This document shows, piece after piece, positions 34,189 through 45,080 of a stretch of 64,000 nucleotides of DNA. The stretch lies in contig DUMA01000032.1 in the NCBI GenBank assembly GCA_012840135.1, forward strand, positions 1-64,000. Reading direction: 5' to 3'. The translations under genes were made by a program, and so were the position numbers. The DNA is from Thermoanaerobacterales bacterium (GTDB taxonomy: Bacteria > Bacillota > Thermosediminibacteria > Thermosediminibacterales > Tepidanaerobacteraceae). Numbering within the stretch: position 1 is the first letter of the stretch; each line of letters starts with the position of its first letter. The notes beneath the pieces are model-generated. The model was given only the letters and a program-made list of their open reading frames with translations. It searched no databases and was not told the DNA's origin.

Positions 34189-34213
34189 GAAAAAAAGCCG
34201 CTCCGGCGGCATT
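34189..34213 (-). terminator. Terminator after secG
   Basis: GCCGC and GCGGC arms (34197-34210) with eight T on the minus strand at 34189-34196, between secG and hppA. Confidence 0.75.
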
Positions 34214-34216
34214 TGA

Positions 34217-34444
34217 CTACTTTAAAAATACCATCATTATGATTGACATTGCCAGAAATCCCACAGCCAGGAACTCGGTATAGCGGGCAAGTTTTTCATC
34301 TATGCCCTTCTTTTTACCAAAGAAAACTTCAGCTCCTCCGGCAATGCTACCTGAAAGTCCGGCACTTTTGCCCGATTGTAGCAAAACTGTTGCAATTAGA
34401 CCAAGGCAAATCAAAACATATACAACAGTTAAAAAAATCTCCAT
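34217..34444 (-). CDS. secG: Protein translocase subunit SecG
   Basis: A 75-residue protein with two membrane helices and the family core VLLQSGKSAGLSGSIAGGAEVFFGKKKG. It is part of the SecYEG channel. In Firmicutes secG commonly follows the gap-eno operon, often with rnr and smpB next; here hppA follows instead. Confidence 0.92.
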   Translation of the reverse strand: MEIFLTVVYVLICLGLIATVLLQSGKSAGLSGSIAGGAEVFFGKKKGIDEKLARYTEFLAVGFLAMSIIMMVFLK

Positions 34445-34714
34445 CGATACACCTCCTAAAATGTTACAAATGTTATTTTACCACAAAGCAGTTAAAAACT
34501 CAATATAGATTGTAAATAATAATGACAATTTTTTCAGCATTTTAACATGAATGATATAAACTATTTATCGTTTTACAGGCATCTGTGAAATCCTATTTAT
34601 AGTATTATGATATACTATTTTCGCATTCTTTTCTGTCTACTGCCTTTTTGCTTATTTTTTGCACTTCTTCCCATTCTATCCTTACATATTGAGTTACTCA
34701 TAAACTCGGAAAAA

Positions 34715-34739
34715 GCGGCCGGAATTTCCGGCCGCTTGA
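34715..34739 (-). terminator. Terminator after eno
   Basis: AAGCGGCCGG and CCGGCCGCTT form a GC-rich 10-bp stem followed on the minus strand by a T-run, closing the gap-cggR-pgk-tpiA-gpmI-eno operon. Confidence 0.85.
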
Positions 34740-34752
34740 AAGATTTTAGCTC

Positions 34753-36060
<1,308 letters not shown>

Positions 36061-36081
36061 TCAATCTAATTTATATTTAAA

Positions 36082-37629
36082 TCAGGATTCTATGAGTGAT
36101 TCTCCGGTCATTTCTTCCGGCTTTTTTATGTTTAAAAGCTCCAGCATGGTGGGTGCCACATCGGCCAGCTTGCCCGGGTGCAGCCTGTAGTGCCTGTCTC
36201 CCACCAGTATAAATGGCACGGGATTGCTGGTATGGGCGGTGTGGGGTTCACCGGTGACATAATCCACCATCTGCTCCGCATTGCCGTGGTCAGCGGTAAT
36301 AATCACCGTGCCCCCCTTTTCCCGGATGGCTTCCACCACCATTCCAATACACCTGTCTACGGCTTCCACCGCTTCCACCGCCGCCTCAAAAACGCCTGTA
36401 TGGCCTACCATATCTGAATTGGCATAGTTCAATATGATCACATCATATATATCCTCCCGGATTTTTTCTATAACCCTGTCGGTAACCTCATAGGCGCTCA
36501 TTTCCGGCTTCATGTCATAAGTGGCCACCTTAGGCGATGGAATCAGGATGCGGTCCTCTCCCGGATACGACTTTTCCACGCCTCCGTTGAAAAAGAAAGT
36601 GACGTGGGCGTATTTTTCCGTTTCGGCAATGCGAAGCTGCTTCATCCCAACCCTGGATATCACCTCAGCAAATATGTTGTCAAGGGATTGAGGTTTATAG
36701 GCTATATGTGCATTTGTTACCTTTACATCGTACTGGGTCATGGAGACGAAAAACACAGGGAAGAACCCTTTTTTACGCTCAAATCCCTGAAAATCCTCGT
36801 TGCAGAAGGCATAGGTAAGTTGCCGTGCTCTATCGGGCCTGAAATTAAAGAAAATGATCGAATCTTTTTCTTCCACGGTGCCCCGGGGTTTTCCATTTTC
36901 ATCAACTATTACCGTTGGCACCACGAATTCATCGGTCTCTTCCCGGGCATAGCTCTTTTCGAGGGCTTCAAGAGCATTGTCCGCTTGTATTCCCTCGCCG
37001 AAAACAATGGCATTGTATGCTTTTTCGGTCCTGTCCCATCTTTTGTCCCTATCCATGGCATAATACCTGCCCGCTATGGTGGCGATCTTGCCGACGCCGA
37101 GCTCGGCAATTACTTTTTCAAGCTCTTTTATATATATTCCCGCATTAGCCGGGGGCACATCCCTTCCATCGAGGAATGCATGAACGTACACCTTTTTTAA
37201 TCCTTCCTGTTTTGCCATTTTCAGTAGGGCCAGGAGATGGTCTATATGGCTGTGTACGCCTCCATCGGATAAGAGCCCCATCAGATGCAGGGCACCGTCA
37301 TTTTTTTTGACATTTTCCATGGCATCCAGCAGGACCCGGTTTTTAAAGAAACCTCCCTTTTTTATATCCTCGCTGATTCTGGTAAATTCCTGATAAACAA
37401 TGCGGCCCGCTCCCAGATTCAAATGACCAACTTCGGAGTTGCCCATCTGCCCTTCGGGAAGTCCCACGGAAAGGCCGCTGGTTTCCAGGATAGTGTTGGT
37501 ATAATATCTCATGAGTTTATCAAAATTGGGGGTTTGAGCTTTCAGTATGGCATTTCCCTGGACTCGCTCATTGATTCCCCAACCATCCAGTATCATCAAC
37601 ATCAATGGCTTTTTTGGCACAGTATTCAA
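36082..37629 (-). CDS. gpmI: 2,3-bisphosphoglycerate-independent phosphoglycerate mutase
   Basis: A 515-residue Mn-dependent mutase interconverting 3- and 2-phosphoglycerate. The alkaline-phosphatase-like metal site is seen in [12 protein letters not shown], catalytic Ser in [11 protein letters not shown], the metal-binding ADHGNAEQM and [12 protein letters not shown]. In Gram-positives its Mn dependence makes it pH-sensitive. It follows tpiA by 3 nt. Confidence 0.97.
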   Translation of the reverse strand: MNTVPKKPLMLMILDGWGINERVQGNAILKAQTPNFDKLMRYYTNTILETSGLSVGLPEGQMGNSEVGHLNLGAGRIVYQEFTRISEDIKKGGFFKNRVLLDAMENVKKNDGALHLMGLLSDGGVHSHIDHLLALLKMAKQEGLKKVYVHAFLDGRDVPPANAGIYIKELEKVIAELGVGKIATIAGRYYAMDRDKRWDRTEKAYNAIVFGEGIQADNALEALEKSYAREETDEFVVPTVIVDENGKPRGTVEEKDSIIFFNFRPDRARQLTYAFCNEDFQGFERKKGFFPVFFVSMTQYDVKVTNAHIAYKPQSLDNIFAEVISRVGMKQLRIAETEKYAHVTFFFNGGVEKSYPGEDRILIPSPKVATYDMKPEMSAYEVTDRVIEKIREDIYDVIILNYANSDMVGHTGVFEAAVEAVEAVDRCIGMVVEAIREKGGTVIITADHGNAEQMVDYVTGEPHTAHTSNPVPFILVGDRHYRLHPGKLADVAPTMLELLNIKKPEEMTGESLIES

Positions 37630-37632
37630 CTC

Positions 37633-38391
37633 CTAATTTCGGTTAAATGCTGCTATTGAATAAAATCCATCGGGTTTCAGGCTGGCCCCTCCTACCAGGG
37701 CTCCATCTATATCGGGCTGCGCCATGAGTTCCTTTATATTTTCGGGTTTAACGCTGCCGCCATAGAGGATCCTTACCTTATCCGACACCTCTATATTAAA
37801 AAGTTCCGCAATCTTTTTCCTTATGGCTCCGATAACCTCCTGGGCATCATGACTGGAAGCAGTTTTGCCCGTGCCGATGGCCCATATGGGTTCATAGGCG
37901 AAAACTATCTTCTGAACATCAGCATCGGCAATGCCTTCCAGGGCTTTTTCCACCTGCCCCAGGACCCAGGACATCGTAATCCCCTGCTCTCTTTGCTCAA
38001 GGGTTTCTCCCACGCAGACGATGGGAGTCAATCCGTATTTTAAGGCAGTCTTCACCTTCTTATTCACTGTTTCGTCGGTTTCGGCAAAATACTGCCGTCT
38101 CTCCGAATGTCCTATGATCACGTAATCGCAGGGAATCTCTGCCAGCATTGTAACTGAAACTTCTCCGGTGAAGGCCCCCTTTTCTTCCCAGTGCATGTTC
38201 TGGGCTCCCAGCTTCACCGACGTGCCTTTCAATTTTTCTGCGGCAGTCCACAGGTCGGTGAAAGGCGGGCATATCACCACCTCTGCTTCCAGCCCTTTTG
38301 CCTTCGGCAAAAAAGCTTCCAGAAACTCCAGGGTTTCCTTTTTATTATTGTACATCTTCCAGTTGCCAGCTATCAAAGGCATTCTGTCCAA
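37633..38391 (-). CDS. tpiA: Triosephosphate isomerase
   Basis: A 252-residue TIM barrel. The catalytic residues are Lys in AGNWKMYNN, His in IIGHSERR and Glu in [12 protein letters not shown]; the phosphate loop is [13 protein letters not shown] 38391 follows GGGGGTGAT, while the internal ATG at 38382 has no site; TTG is preferred. Operon member between pgk and gpmI. Confidence 0.97.
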   Translation of the reverse strand: MDRMPLIAGNWKMYNNKKETLEFLEAFLPKAKGLEAEVVICPPFTDLWTAAEKLKGTSVKLGAQNMHWEEKGAFTGEVSVTMLAEIPCDYVIIGHSERRQYFAETDETVNKKVKTALKYGLTPIVCVGETLEQREQGITMSWVLGQVEKALEGIADADVQKIVFAYEPIWAIGTGKTASSHDAQEVIGAIRKKIAELFNIEVSDKVRILYGGSVKPENIKELMAQPDIDGALVGGASLKPDGFYSIAAFNRN

Positions 38392-38418
38392 AATATCACC
38401 CCCGGATAAATTTATTGA

Positions 38419-39603
38419 TTATTTATCATTTAGTACCGCCACTCCGGGCAGTTCCTTGCCTTCCAGAAACTCCAGCGAAGCTCCGCCCCCTGTAGAAATA
38501 TGGGTCATGGCATCGGCAAAGCCCAGTTGCTCCACCGCTGCTGCCGAGTCTCCGCCGCCGATGATAGTCACGGCGCCGGATTCTGCCATAGCCCTGGCCA
38601 CCGCCAGAGTACCTTGCGCAAACTCGCGGATTTCAAAAACTCCCATGGGGCCGTTCCATACCACGGTCTTTGCATCCTTTATAACTTTTGCGAATTTTTC
38701 CCGGGTCTTCTGACCGATGTCGACTCCCATTAATTCCGCGGGGATTTCGCTCACGGGAACTGTATGGTAAGGTACACCCTCCTTTAATTCCGTCGTAACC
38801 ACCACATCGTCGGGAAGGAGCAGATTGACTCCCCTATCTCTGGCCTGTTTCAAAAGATCAGCTGCCAGCTCAATCTTGTCCTGCTCCAGCAGAGATTTAC
38901 CTATCTCATATCCCATGCTCTTCAGGAAAGTATACGCCATACCTCCGCCGATGAGCAGGGAATCCACTTTGGTCAGGAGATTCTGTATTACACCTATTTT
39001 ATCTCCAACCTTGGCACCGCCAAGAATCGCCACAAAGGGCCTTTCGGGGTTTTCCAGAGCCTTGCCCATCACCTCAATCTCTTTTTTCATCAAATATCCC
39101 GCTCCGGCCGGCAGGAACTCCGCTACTCCCGCAGTGGATGCGTGAGCCCTGTGGGCCGTACCGAAGGCATCATTTATATAAATATCGGCAAGGTCGGCAA
39201 GTTTTCTGGCAAAATCCCTGTCATTCTTTTCTTCTTCCGCATAGAACCTAACATTCTCCAGCAACACTATATCTCCCGGCTTCATGGCAGCCACTGCCTT
39301 TTGGGCTGGCTCTCCAATACAATCCTGTGCCATGACCACATCTTTTCCCATAAGTTCCGAAAGCCTTTTTGCTACAGGCCCAAGGCTGTACTTCATATTC
39401 ACTTTCCCCTTGGGTCTGCCCAGATGGGAAGCCAGTATGACCCTAGCCCCATGTTTCGAGAGATACTCTATGGTGGGGATTGCGGCCTTTATCCTTGTAT
39501 CATCGGTAATATTTCCCTGCTCATCCATGGGAACATTGAAATCCACTCTGACCAGAACCCTTTTGCCATTTACATCAAAATCTTCAAGAGTTTTTTTATT
39601 CAT
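38419..39603 (-). CDS. pgk: Phosphoglycerate kinase
   Basis: A 394-residue two-domain enzyme making ATP from 1,3-bisphosphoglycerate. The N-domain has [15 protein letters not shown] and the basic-patch residues ASHLGRPKG; the C-domain has the nucleotide GGAKVGDKI and [13 protein letters not shown]. Its start overlaps the cggR end by 8 nt, so translation is coupled. Confidence 0.97.
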   Translation of the reverse strand: MNKKTLEDFDVNGKRVLVRVDFNVPMDEQGNITDDTRIKAAIPTIEYLSKHGARVILASHLGRPKGKVNMKYSLGPVAKRLSELMGKDVVMAQDCIGEPAQKAVAAMKPGDIVLLENVRFYAEEEKNDRDFARKLADLADIYINDAFGTAHRAHASTAGVAEFLPAGAGYLMKKEIEVMGKALENPERPFVAILGGAKVGDKIGVIQNLLTKVDSLLIGGGMAYTFLKSMGYEIGKSLLEQDKIELAADLLKQARDRGVNLLLPDDVVVTTELKEGVPYHTVPVSEIPAELMGVDIGQKTREKFAKVIKDAKTVVWNGPMGVFEIREFAQGTLAVARAMAESGAVTIIGGGDSAAAVEQLGFADAMTHISTGGGASLEFLEGKELPGVAVLNDK

Positions 39604-40636
39604 TTACTGTCCCTCCTTCTATTTCAAGAAGCCTTCTTGCTGCCCCTTCATCAGTTATCAAAACAGTAGGACGGTGATATTTCAAAAAAGCCTGTATGGC
39701 GGGAGCCTTGCTGGCACCGCCGGCAATGGCTATCACTGTCCTGATATTCGTCATATCTTTAATGGAAAGGCCAACACTCGTAGTAGTGTGAACTATGAGG
39801 CCTTCCCTGTTGAAATAAAATCCAAAGGCCTCGGCCACGGCGCCTTTTTTCAGTATCTGGTCAATTTCTTCTTCCGACAGGCCCCTTCGCCGGGCCATCT
39901 CCTCGGCACCGCCGATACCGTGGAGCAGTATGCTGGCCTGGCGGATGGTGGCAATGACCTCCTTGATGCCAGGCTCGCCTACTACCGATTCCATAGCTTC
40001 CGCTCCCAGGTTGTCCGGAATATATAGGAGCCTGTACTGCGCTCCCAGTTTTTGCGCCAGCTCTGCAGCTATGGTGTTGGACTGCAATTCCACTCTCTCG
40101 CCCAGGCCTCCCCTGCCCGGAACCACGATAACTTCTTCAAAGCCCGATACAGGGGCCATGCTTCTGGGCACCTGGGCCATGGTGGTCCCGCCCGTAACCG
40201 CCACGATATCCCCGTTTTTAAGAAATGATATAAGGCTTCGGGCCGCTTCCCTGCCCAACTGCTTTTTTATGGTCTCGTCCCGGTCCGAATCTCCCGGCAC
40301 GATTATTACGCGCCGGCACTGAAATTTTTCCTCTATCCGCTGGGCAACTGGGTTCAGCCCTTTCAGATAAAACAACAAATCTTCCAGCCTGTTTATTACA
40401 TCTTCCCCTTCATTGGAAACTCTCATACCCTTTTGATCGATCTCTACCAAGCCCAGTTCTTCCAGTTTCTTTATCTCGCTTCTGAGGGGCCTTTCAGACC
40501 AGGAAATTATTCCTGCCAGAGCTCTCCTGCCGACGGGCTGGTTGAAATAGATGTTTTGCAGTATGGTATAGCGGTTTTCCACCTCTTGTACAATTTCGGG
40601 AACGATCTTTTTGAGCAACTCCGCTACCTGTTCCAT
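39596..40636 (-). CDS. cggR: CggR-like central glycolytic genes regulator (SorC/DeoR family)
   Basis: A 346-residue repressor: winged helix (residues about 5-80, [17 protein letters not shown]) and a SorC sugar-phosphate-binding domain (about 90-340, [14 protein letters not shown] is the phosphate-binding turn). In Bacillus CggR binds upstream of gapA and is released by fructose-1,6-bisphosphate. Here cggR lies after gap, not before it. ATG 40636 follows AAGGAGATTGTGC. Two half-sites of the CggR pattern lie upstream of gap (41824-41849). Confidence 0.9.
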   Translation of the reverse strand: MEQVAELLKKIVPEIVQEVENRYTILQNIYFNQPVGRRALAGIISWSERPLRSEIKKLEELGLVEIDQKGMRVSNEGEDVINRLEDLLFYLKGLNPVAQRIEEKFQCRRVIIVPGDSDRDETIKKQLGREAARSLISFLKNGDIVAVTGGTTMAQVPRSMAPVSGFEEVIVVPGRGGLGERVELQSNTIAAELAQKLGAQYRLLYIPDNLGAEAMESVVGEPGIKEVIATIRQASILLHGIGGAEEMARRRGLSEEEIDQILKKGAVAEAFGFYFNREGLIVHTTTSVGLSIKDMTNIRTVIAIAGGASKAPAIQAFLKYHRPTVLITDEGAARRLLEIEGGTVNE

Positions 40637-40654
40637 GCACAATCTCCTTAGTTT

Positions 40655-40680
40655 AAAATAGCCCAAAGATGGGCTATTTT
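40655..40680 (-). promoter_or_regulatory. Hairpin in the gap-cggR intergenic region
   Basis: AAAATAGCCCA and TGGGCTATTTT form a perfect 11-bp stem with an AAGA loop, directly before the cggR ribosome site. It is likely a processing or stability element that lets gap be made in excess over the repressor. Confidence 0.6.
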
Positions 40681-40683
40681 AAC

Positions 40684-41712
<1,029 letters not shown>

Positions 41713-41724
41713 TTATGTATTTTG

Positions 41725-41767
41725 TTCTGCTGAAAAACTCAGCAGAATATCCTAATTTAAGAATTAG
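41725..41767 (-). promoter_or_regulatory. gap mRNA leader hairpins
   Basis: Two hairpins in the untranslated leader: TTCTGCTGA/TCAGCAGAA (9 bp, 41725-41747) and CTAATT/AATTAG (6 bp, 41752-41767). They start near the predicted mRNA 5' end and could protect the message from 5' decay, as leader stem-loops do for gapA in Bacillus. Confidence 0.55.
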
Positions 41768-41769
41768 TT

Positions 41770-41778
41770 ATTATAGCA
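41770..41778 (-). promoter_or_regulatory. Extended -10 promoter of gap
   Basis: TGCTATAAT on the minus strand (41770-41778) is a consensus -10 with the TG of an extended -10 element. No good -35 is present, as expected for such promoters. A second possible start overlaps the CggR half-sites (TTGGAC, 16 bp, TAATAA). Confidence 0.5.
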
Positions 41779-41823
41779 AATTTTATACTGCAAGTTTATT
41801 CTCTCTCATGCGGGTTATTTTAA

Positions 41824-41849
41824 GTCCCATGTTATTATTTAATGTCCCA
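41824..41849. promoter_or_regulatory. CggR-like operator half-sites
   Basis: Two TGGGAC sequences on the minus strand (41844-41849 and 41824-41829) start exactly 20 bp apart. The Bacillus CggR operator is a direct repeat CGGGAC-N6-TGTC-N4 with the same 20-bp period. The TGTC parts are degenerate here. Confidence 0.6.
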
Positions 41850-41856
41850 TAGAGTC

Positions 41857-41882
41857 CAAAAAATCGGGGTTATATTAACCCC
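41857..41882 (-). terminator. Terminator after rpoN
   Basis: On the minus strand GGGGTTA and TAACCCC with a 3-nt loop are followed by GATTTTTT, immediately upstream of the CggR half-sites. Confidence 0.8.
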
Positions 41883-41944
41883 CTATTTCCATTATTATAT
41901 ATTTCTACATCAATTGGCAAATTCCTTCTTATTGATCATAATTT

Positions 41945-43336
41945 TTAATATCTTTTCCTCTTAGCCGATGACGGGATGCCCGTCTCCTCCCTGTACTTTG
42001 CCACGGTCCTTCGGGATATTATGATACCTTTTTTCTTTAAATCATCGGCTATTTTCTGATCACTCAGAGGATTATATGGGTCCTCGTTTCCGACCATTTC
42101 CTTTATCATCTTTTTTATGCTTTCGGAGGAAGTGGAGGAACCATTTGTATTATCAAGACCGTTTTTAAAGAAGAACTTGAGTTCAAAAACTCCTCTGGGG
42201 GTTTGAACGTACTTGCCGCTTATGGCTCTGGAGACCGTGGACTCATGAATTCCCACCCTGTCTGCTATCTGCCTCATGGTAAGTGGTTTGAGATATGTGA
42301 TGCCATAATCCAGAAAATCTCTCTGGACTTCCACTATGGTGCTTATTACCTTGTTCAAGGTTATGCGGCGCTGCTCGATGCTTTTGATGAGCCACAGGGC
42401 TGAATCCAGTCTCTGGGATAAAAACTTAGATATGCTGGATTCCCGGTTCTCAGAATTAAGCAGGGAACGGTAATAGGAATTAATGGACAGTCTCGGAGAT
42501 ATGCTGTCATTCATAATCACTACATAATCATTGCCCACCTTTTCAATGATGGCATCGGGAGTCACATACTGGATGTCATTTGCGGAAGAGAAATTCCTTC
42601 CAGGCTTGGGATCCAGCGTCAATATCACGTCTTTTAACCTCTGAACTTCGGATAGGGATATATTGAGTGCCTCGGCTATCCTGCTGTAACGGGCTTCTGC
42701 CAGGTCTTTCAGATGGTTGGTTATTAATTCCTTTATTTTGGGCATATTTATATTTCTCTGTTCAACCTGAATCAAAAGGCATTCAATAAGGTTGCGCGCA
42801 CCGATTCCGCTGGGTTCAAAGGTCTGAATAAGCTTCAACACCTTTTCCACTTCTTGTTCTGGTACTTTTAAAAGCTTTGAAGCTTCGGCGGTGCTTATGG
42901 TCAGATAACCCCTTTTATCGATATTGCCTATAAGAAACTCGCCTATTTTGAACTCCGTCCTGGATATGGAACACAGATGAAGCTGCATCATGAGATGTTC
43001 CTGCAAAGAGGGTGTCGATGATACGTAATTTTCAAATCCCAATTCCTCTTCCCTTTTCTCCAGAGGAAATCTCAAAAAATCCAGGTCAGAACAATCCTGA
43101 AAATATTCTTCCCAATCAATAGTGTCCGAATCTTTTTGATTTAACTTATCAATGATATCATCATTTCTTGGAATATCCTCATTTAAATCCAGCAGGGGAT
43201 TTTCCAGAAGTTCTTGTTCGATATATTCATCCAGTTCCATGGCGGACAACTGTAAAATTGTGATGGCCTGCCTCAACTCCGGCGTCATGACTAGTTTTTG
43301 TGTCTGTGAAAGGGAAAGGCCGTAACCCATCTGCAT
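41945..43336 (-). CDS. rpoN: RNA polymerase sigma-54 factor
   Basis: A 463-residue alternative sigma factor needing enhancer-binding ATPases. Region I is the Gln/Leu-rich LSLSQTQKLVMTPELRQAI; the helix-turn-helix is in ADRVGIHESTVSRAISG; the invariant RpoN box is RRTVAKYREE near the C-terminus. ATG 43336 follows GGGGGG at 7 nt. No enhancer-binding activator is encoded in the window. The order rpoN-gap region is common in Firmicutes. Confidence 0.95.
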   Translation of the reverse strand: MQMGYGLSLSQTQKLVMTPELRQAITILQLSAMELDEYIEQELLENPLLDLNEDIPRNDDIIDKLNQKDSDTIDWEEYFQDCSDLDFLRFPLEKREEELGFENYVSSTPSLQEHLMMQLHLCSISRTEFKIGEFLIGNIDKRGYLTISTAEASKLLKVPEQEVEKVLKLIQTFEPSGIGARNLIECLLIQVEQRNINMPKIKELITNHLKDLAEARYSRIAEALNISLSEVQRLKDVILTLDPKPGRNFSSANDIQYVTPDAIIEKVGNDYVVIMNDSISPRLSINSYYRSLLNSENRESSISKFLSQRLDSALWLIKSIEQRRITLNKVISTIVEVQRDFLDYGITYLKPLTMRQIADRVGIHESTVSRAISGKYVQTPRGVFELKFFFKNGLDNTNGSSTSSESIKKMIKEMVGNEDPYNPLSDQKIADDLKKKGIIISRRTVAKYREETGIPSSAKRKRY

Positions 43337-43544
43337 TTTTAAACCCCCCAAAGGCCCACAAGTGTTTAAATCTATTATCTTTAATATAATATATTCTATA
43401 AAACATCAATTTTTCCTCTTTTTTTTCAACAAAACCGGCAAATTATGCTCGCATCAAGCATAATCTGTTATATTATACTTGTTTCAGCAATATTATATCA
43501 TAAAACAGCCATCGGTGGAAGATTGTTGCTGCTTGAAAGATTGT

Positions 43545-43573
43545 AAAAAGCAGGGCCTTTCTGGACCCTGCCT
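43545..43573 (-). terminator. Terminator after the glycine-rich stress-type gene
   Basis: GCAGGG and CCCTGC arms (43550-43555 / 43566-43571) followed by five T on the minus strand. Confidence 0.75.
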
Positions 43574-43578
43574 GATGT

Positions 43579-44088
43579 TTAATGTGTCTCTACATCCTTT
43601 GCGCCATTTTTCCTCATTATGGTGGCGGCATTGCCCACTTTTTGTTCATGGGCCCTAACCGCTGCCAGTATCTTGCCCTTTTTAACTTCACCTTCATAGT
43701 ACCGGCCTCTTTCCTCGGGGATTCCCCAATCGATCAGACCTCCCGCAACTCCGCCGGTGGCGGCCCCAGAGATCAAACCAGCTATGGGACCTGCCGCGAT
43801 GATCGGTCCCATGCCCGGCACAGCTAAAGCGCCGGCTCCAAGAGCAAGTCCCGCAAGACCCCCCAGAACTCCTCCCGTAGTGGTGCCGTCAGCTACGGTG
43901 CCCATGCCCAAAGTTTCATCATCTTCGTCGCCTCCACCATTTGCGTTGGGTTTTCCGCTGTTTCCATCGCCGCCATTCTTTGCCACAATAGATATTTCAT
44001 TGGTATCAAAGCCTGAATTTCTCATCTGCGATACTGCCTTTTCAGCCTGTTCCTTGCTGTCGAATACCCCTATAACAGTCTTTACCAT
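43579..44088 (-). CDS. General stress protein 17M-like, glycine-rich
   Basis: A 169-residue protein. The N-terminal 40 residues (VIGVFDSKEQAEKAVSQM) resemble the YflT/general-stress-protein-17M domain. A disordered Gly/Asn/Asp segment follows, then a glycine/alanine-rich hydrophobic hairpin (about 80-125, GGVLGGLAGLALGAGALAV) of glycine-zipper type, and a C-terminal repeat of the first fold (KILAAVRAHEQKVGNAATIM). ATG 44088 is at a normal distance from GGAGGA. Role unknown; it may insert in or associate with membranes. Confidence 0.75.
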   Translation of the reverse strand: MVKTVIGVFDSKEQAEKAVSQMRNSGFDTNEISIVAKNGGDGNSGKPNANGGGDEDDETLGMGTVADGTTTGGVLGGLAGLALGAGALAVPGMGPIIAAGPIAGLISGAATGGVAGGLIDWGIPEERGRYYEGEVKKGKILAAVRAHEQKVGNAATIMRKNGAKDVETH

Positions 44089-44149
44089 TCGAAACATTCC
44101 TCCTCATTTAAAGTTAAGGTACACACCTCTCTTATGGGGGCAGATGTCA

Positions 44150-44205
44150 GGGGACGCACCTCCTTTTCCAGAGCATGAAACTGGGGGAGGCGGAGGAATG
44201 TCCCC
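44150..44205. repeat. REP-like inverted repeat
   Basis: GGGGACGCACCTCC (44150-44163) and GGAGGAATGTCCCC (44192-44205) pair at 11 of 14 positions around a 28-nt spacer. GGGGAC...GTCCCC repeats of this kind are common between genes in Firmicutes and are often linked with Y1/RAYT transposases. The rest of this 295-bp gap holds no gene. Confidence 0.5.
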
Positions 44206-44383
44206 AATTAAGTTGTGGTAATCGGAGGAGTGCCCTTAATACAGTTTTAAACAGTCTTATTTTAACCTTTTTTTATTCCGGTATGCGTGTGGCTGAAAGC
44301 AGATAAAACTTACTCCGATGAATTTATATTTTAGATTAAGGATATATTAAAAAAGAAAAAATTAAACGCAAGGAGGAAATAAA

Positions 44384-44971
44384 GTGGCTGAAAAGAACGA
44401 CATAACTCAAAAGAGCAAGCAGGATAAGACCATGAGTGAGATCAGCGAAAGGCTCGGGACGGAAACCGTAAATCAAATCCAGGATATAGTAAACCAGCAG
44501 CGTCAGCAGAATACTATCCAGTATCAGAATGCTCAGCACAAGCAATTCTCAACCAGTGTGGAATCTCTCGTAAACTCCGCCCGCGAACAACAGATGGCAT
44601 CGGAACAGCAGATTCAAAGCACCTTGAATCAGGCTTCTACCAGCCTCATGGATGCCAGAAGGCTGGAAAATCTTTTCAACAGTGCCCAGCAGCTCCAGCA
44701 GGCGGCTCAACTCGGCATTTCAAACCTTCAGATGAATGCAAAACAGTACAAACAGACCATTAATCAGATGGAAAAAGACTGCCATGAACAGCAGGTCGCC
44801 ATGGATATGCAGGTGATCCAGTCCATGCAGCAGGCTGTCTCGGCTCTAGCCCAGGCTCAAAACGCCATCCTGCAAAGCCAGACCATAAATAAGATGTTCG
44901 ATTCTATAACAAAATGCGAGGATAGCCTTACACAAATAGAACAAATGGGGCAACCCACCGCTACCATGTAA
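44384..44971 (+). CDS. Gln-rich coiled-coil protein of unknown function
   Basis: A 195-residue hydrophilic protein, unusually rich in Gln (more than 30 residues), predicted to be one long helix with coiled-coil pattern (about 25-190) and no signal or membrane part. It starts with GTG 44384 after AAGGAGGAAAT. Two Cys lie at about 132 and 180. It is convergent with the calcium-repeat/SPOCS gene. The length and composition suggest a coat-like or scaffold protein, but no family is recognised. Confidence 0.7.
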   Translation: MAEKNDITQKSKQDKTMSEISERLGTETVNQIQDIVNQQRQQNTIQYQNAQHKQFSTSVESLVNSAREQQMASEQQIQSTLNQASTSLMDARRLENLFNSAQQLQQAAQLGISNLQMNAKQYKQTINQMEKDCHEQQVAMDMQVIQSMQQAVSALAQAQNAILQSQTINKMFDSITKCEDSLTQIEQMGQPTATM

Positions 44972-45041
44972 AAATGCCGGACTGTCCAAGCTGCCCTTTT
45001 AAAATAATCTCTGCAAAATAATAATAATCGGACATGCAAAA

Positions 45042-45065
45042 ATGCCTCGGCTTTACGTCCGAGGC
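45042..45065. terminator. Bidirectional terminator
   Basis: TGCCTCGG and CCGAGGCA arms of 8 bp with an 8-nt loop, with five T on the minus side and a T-rich plus side, between the convergent Gln-rich and calcium-repeat genes. Confidence 0.75.
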
Positions 45066-45080
45066 AATCGCTTTTATTTT

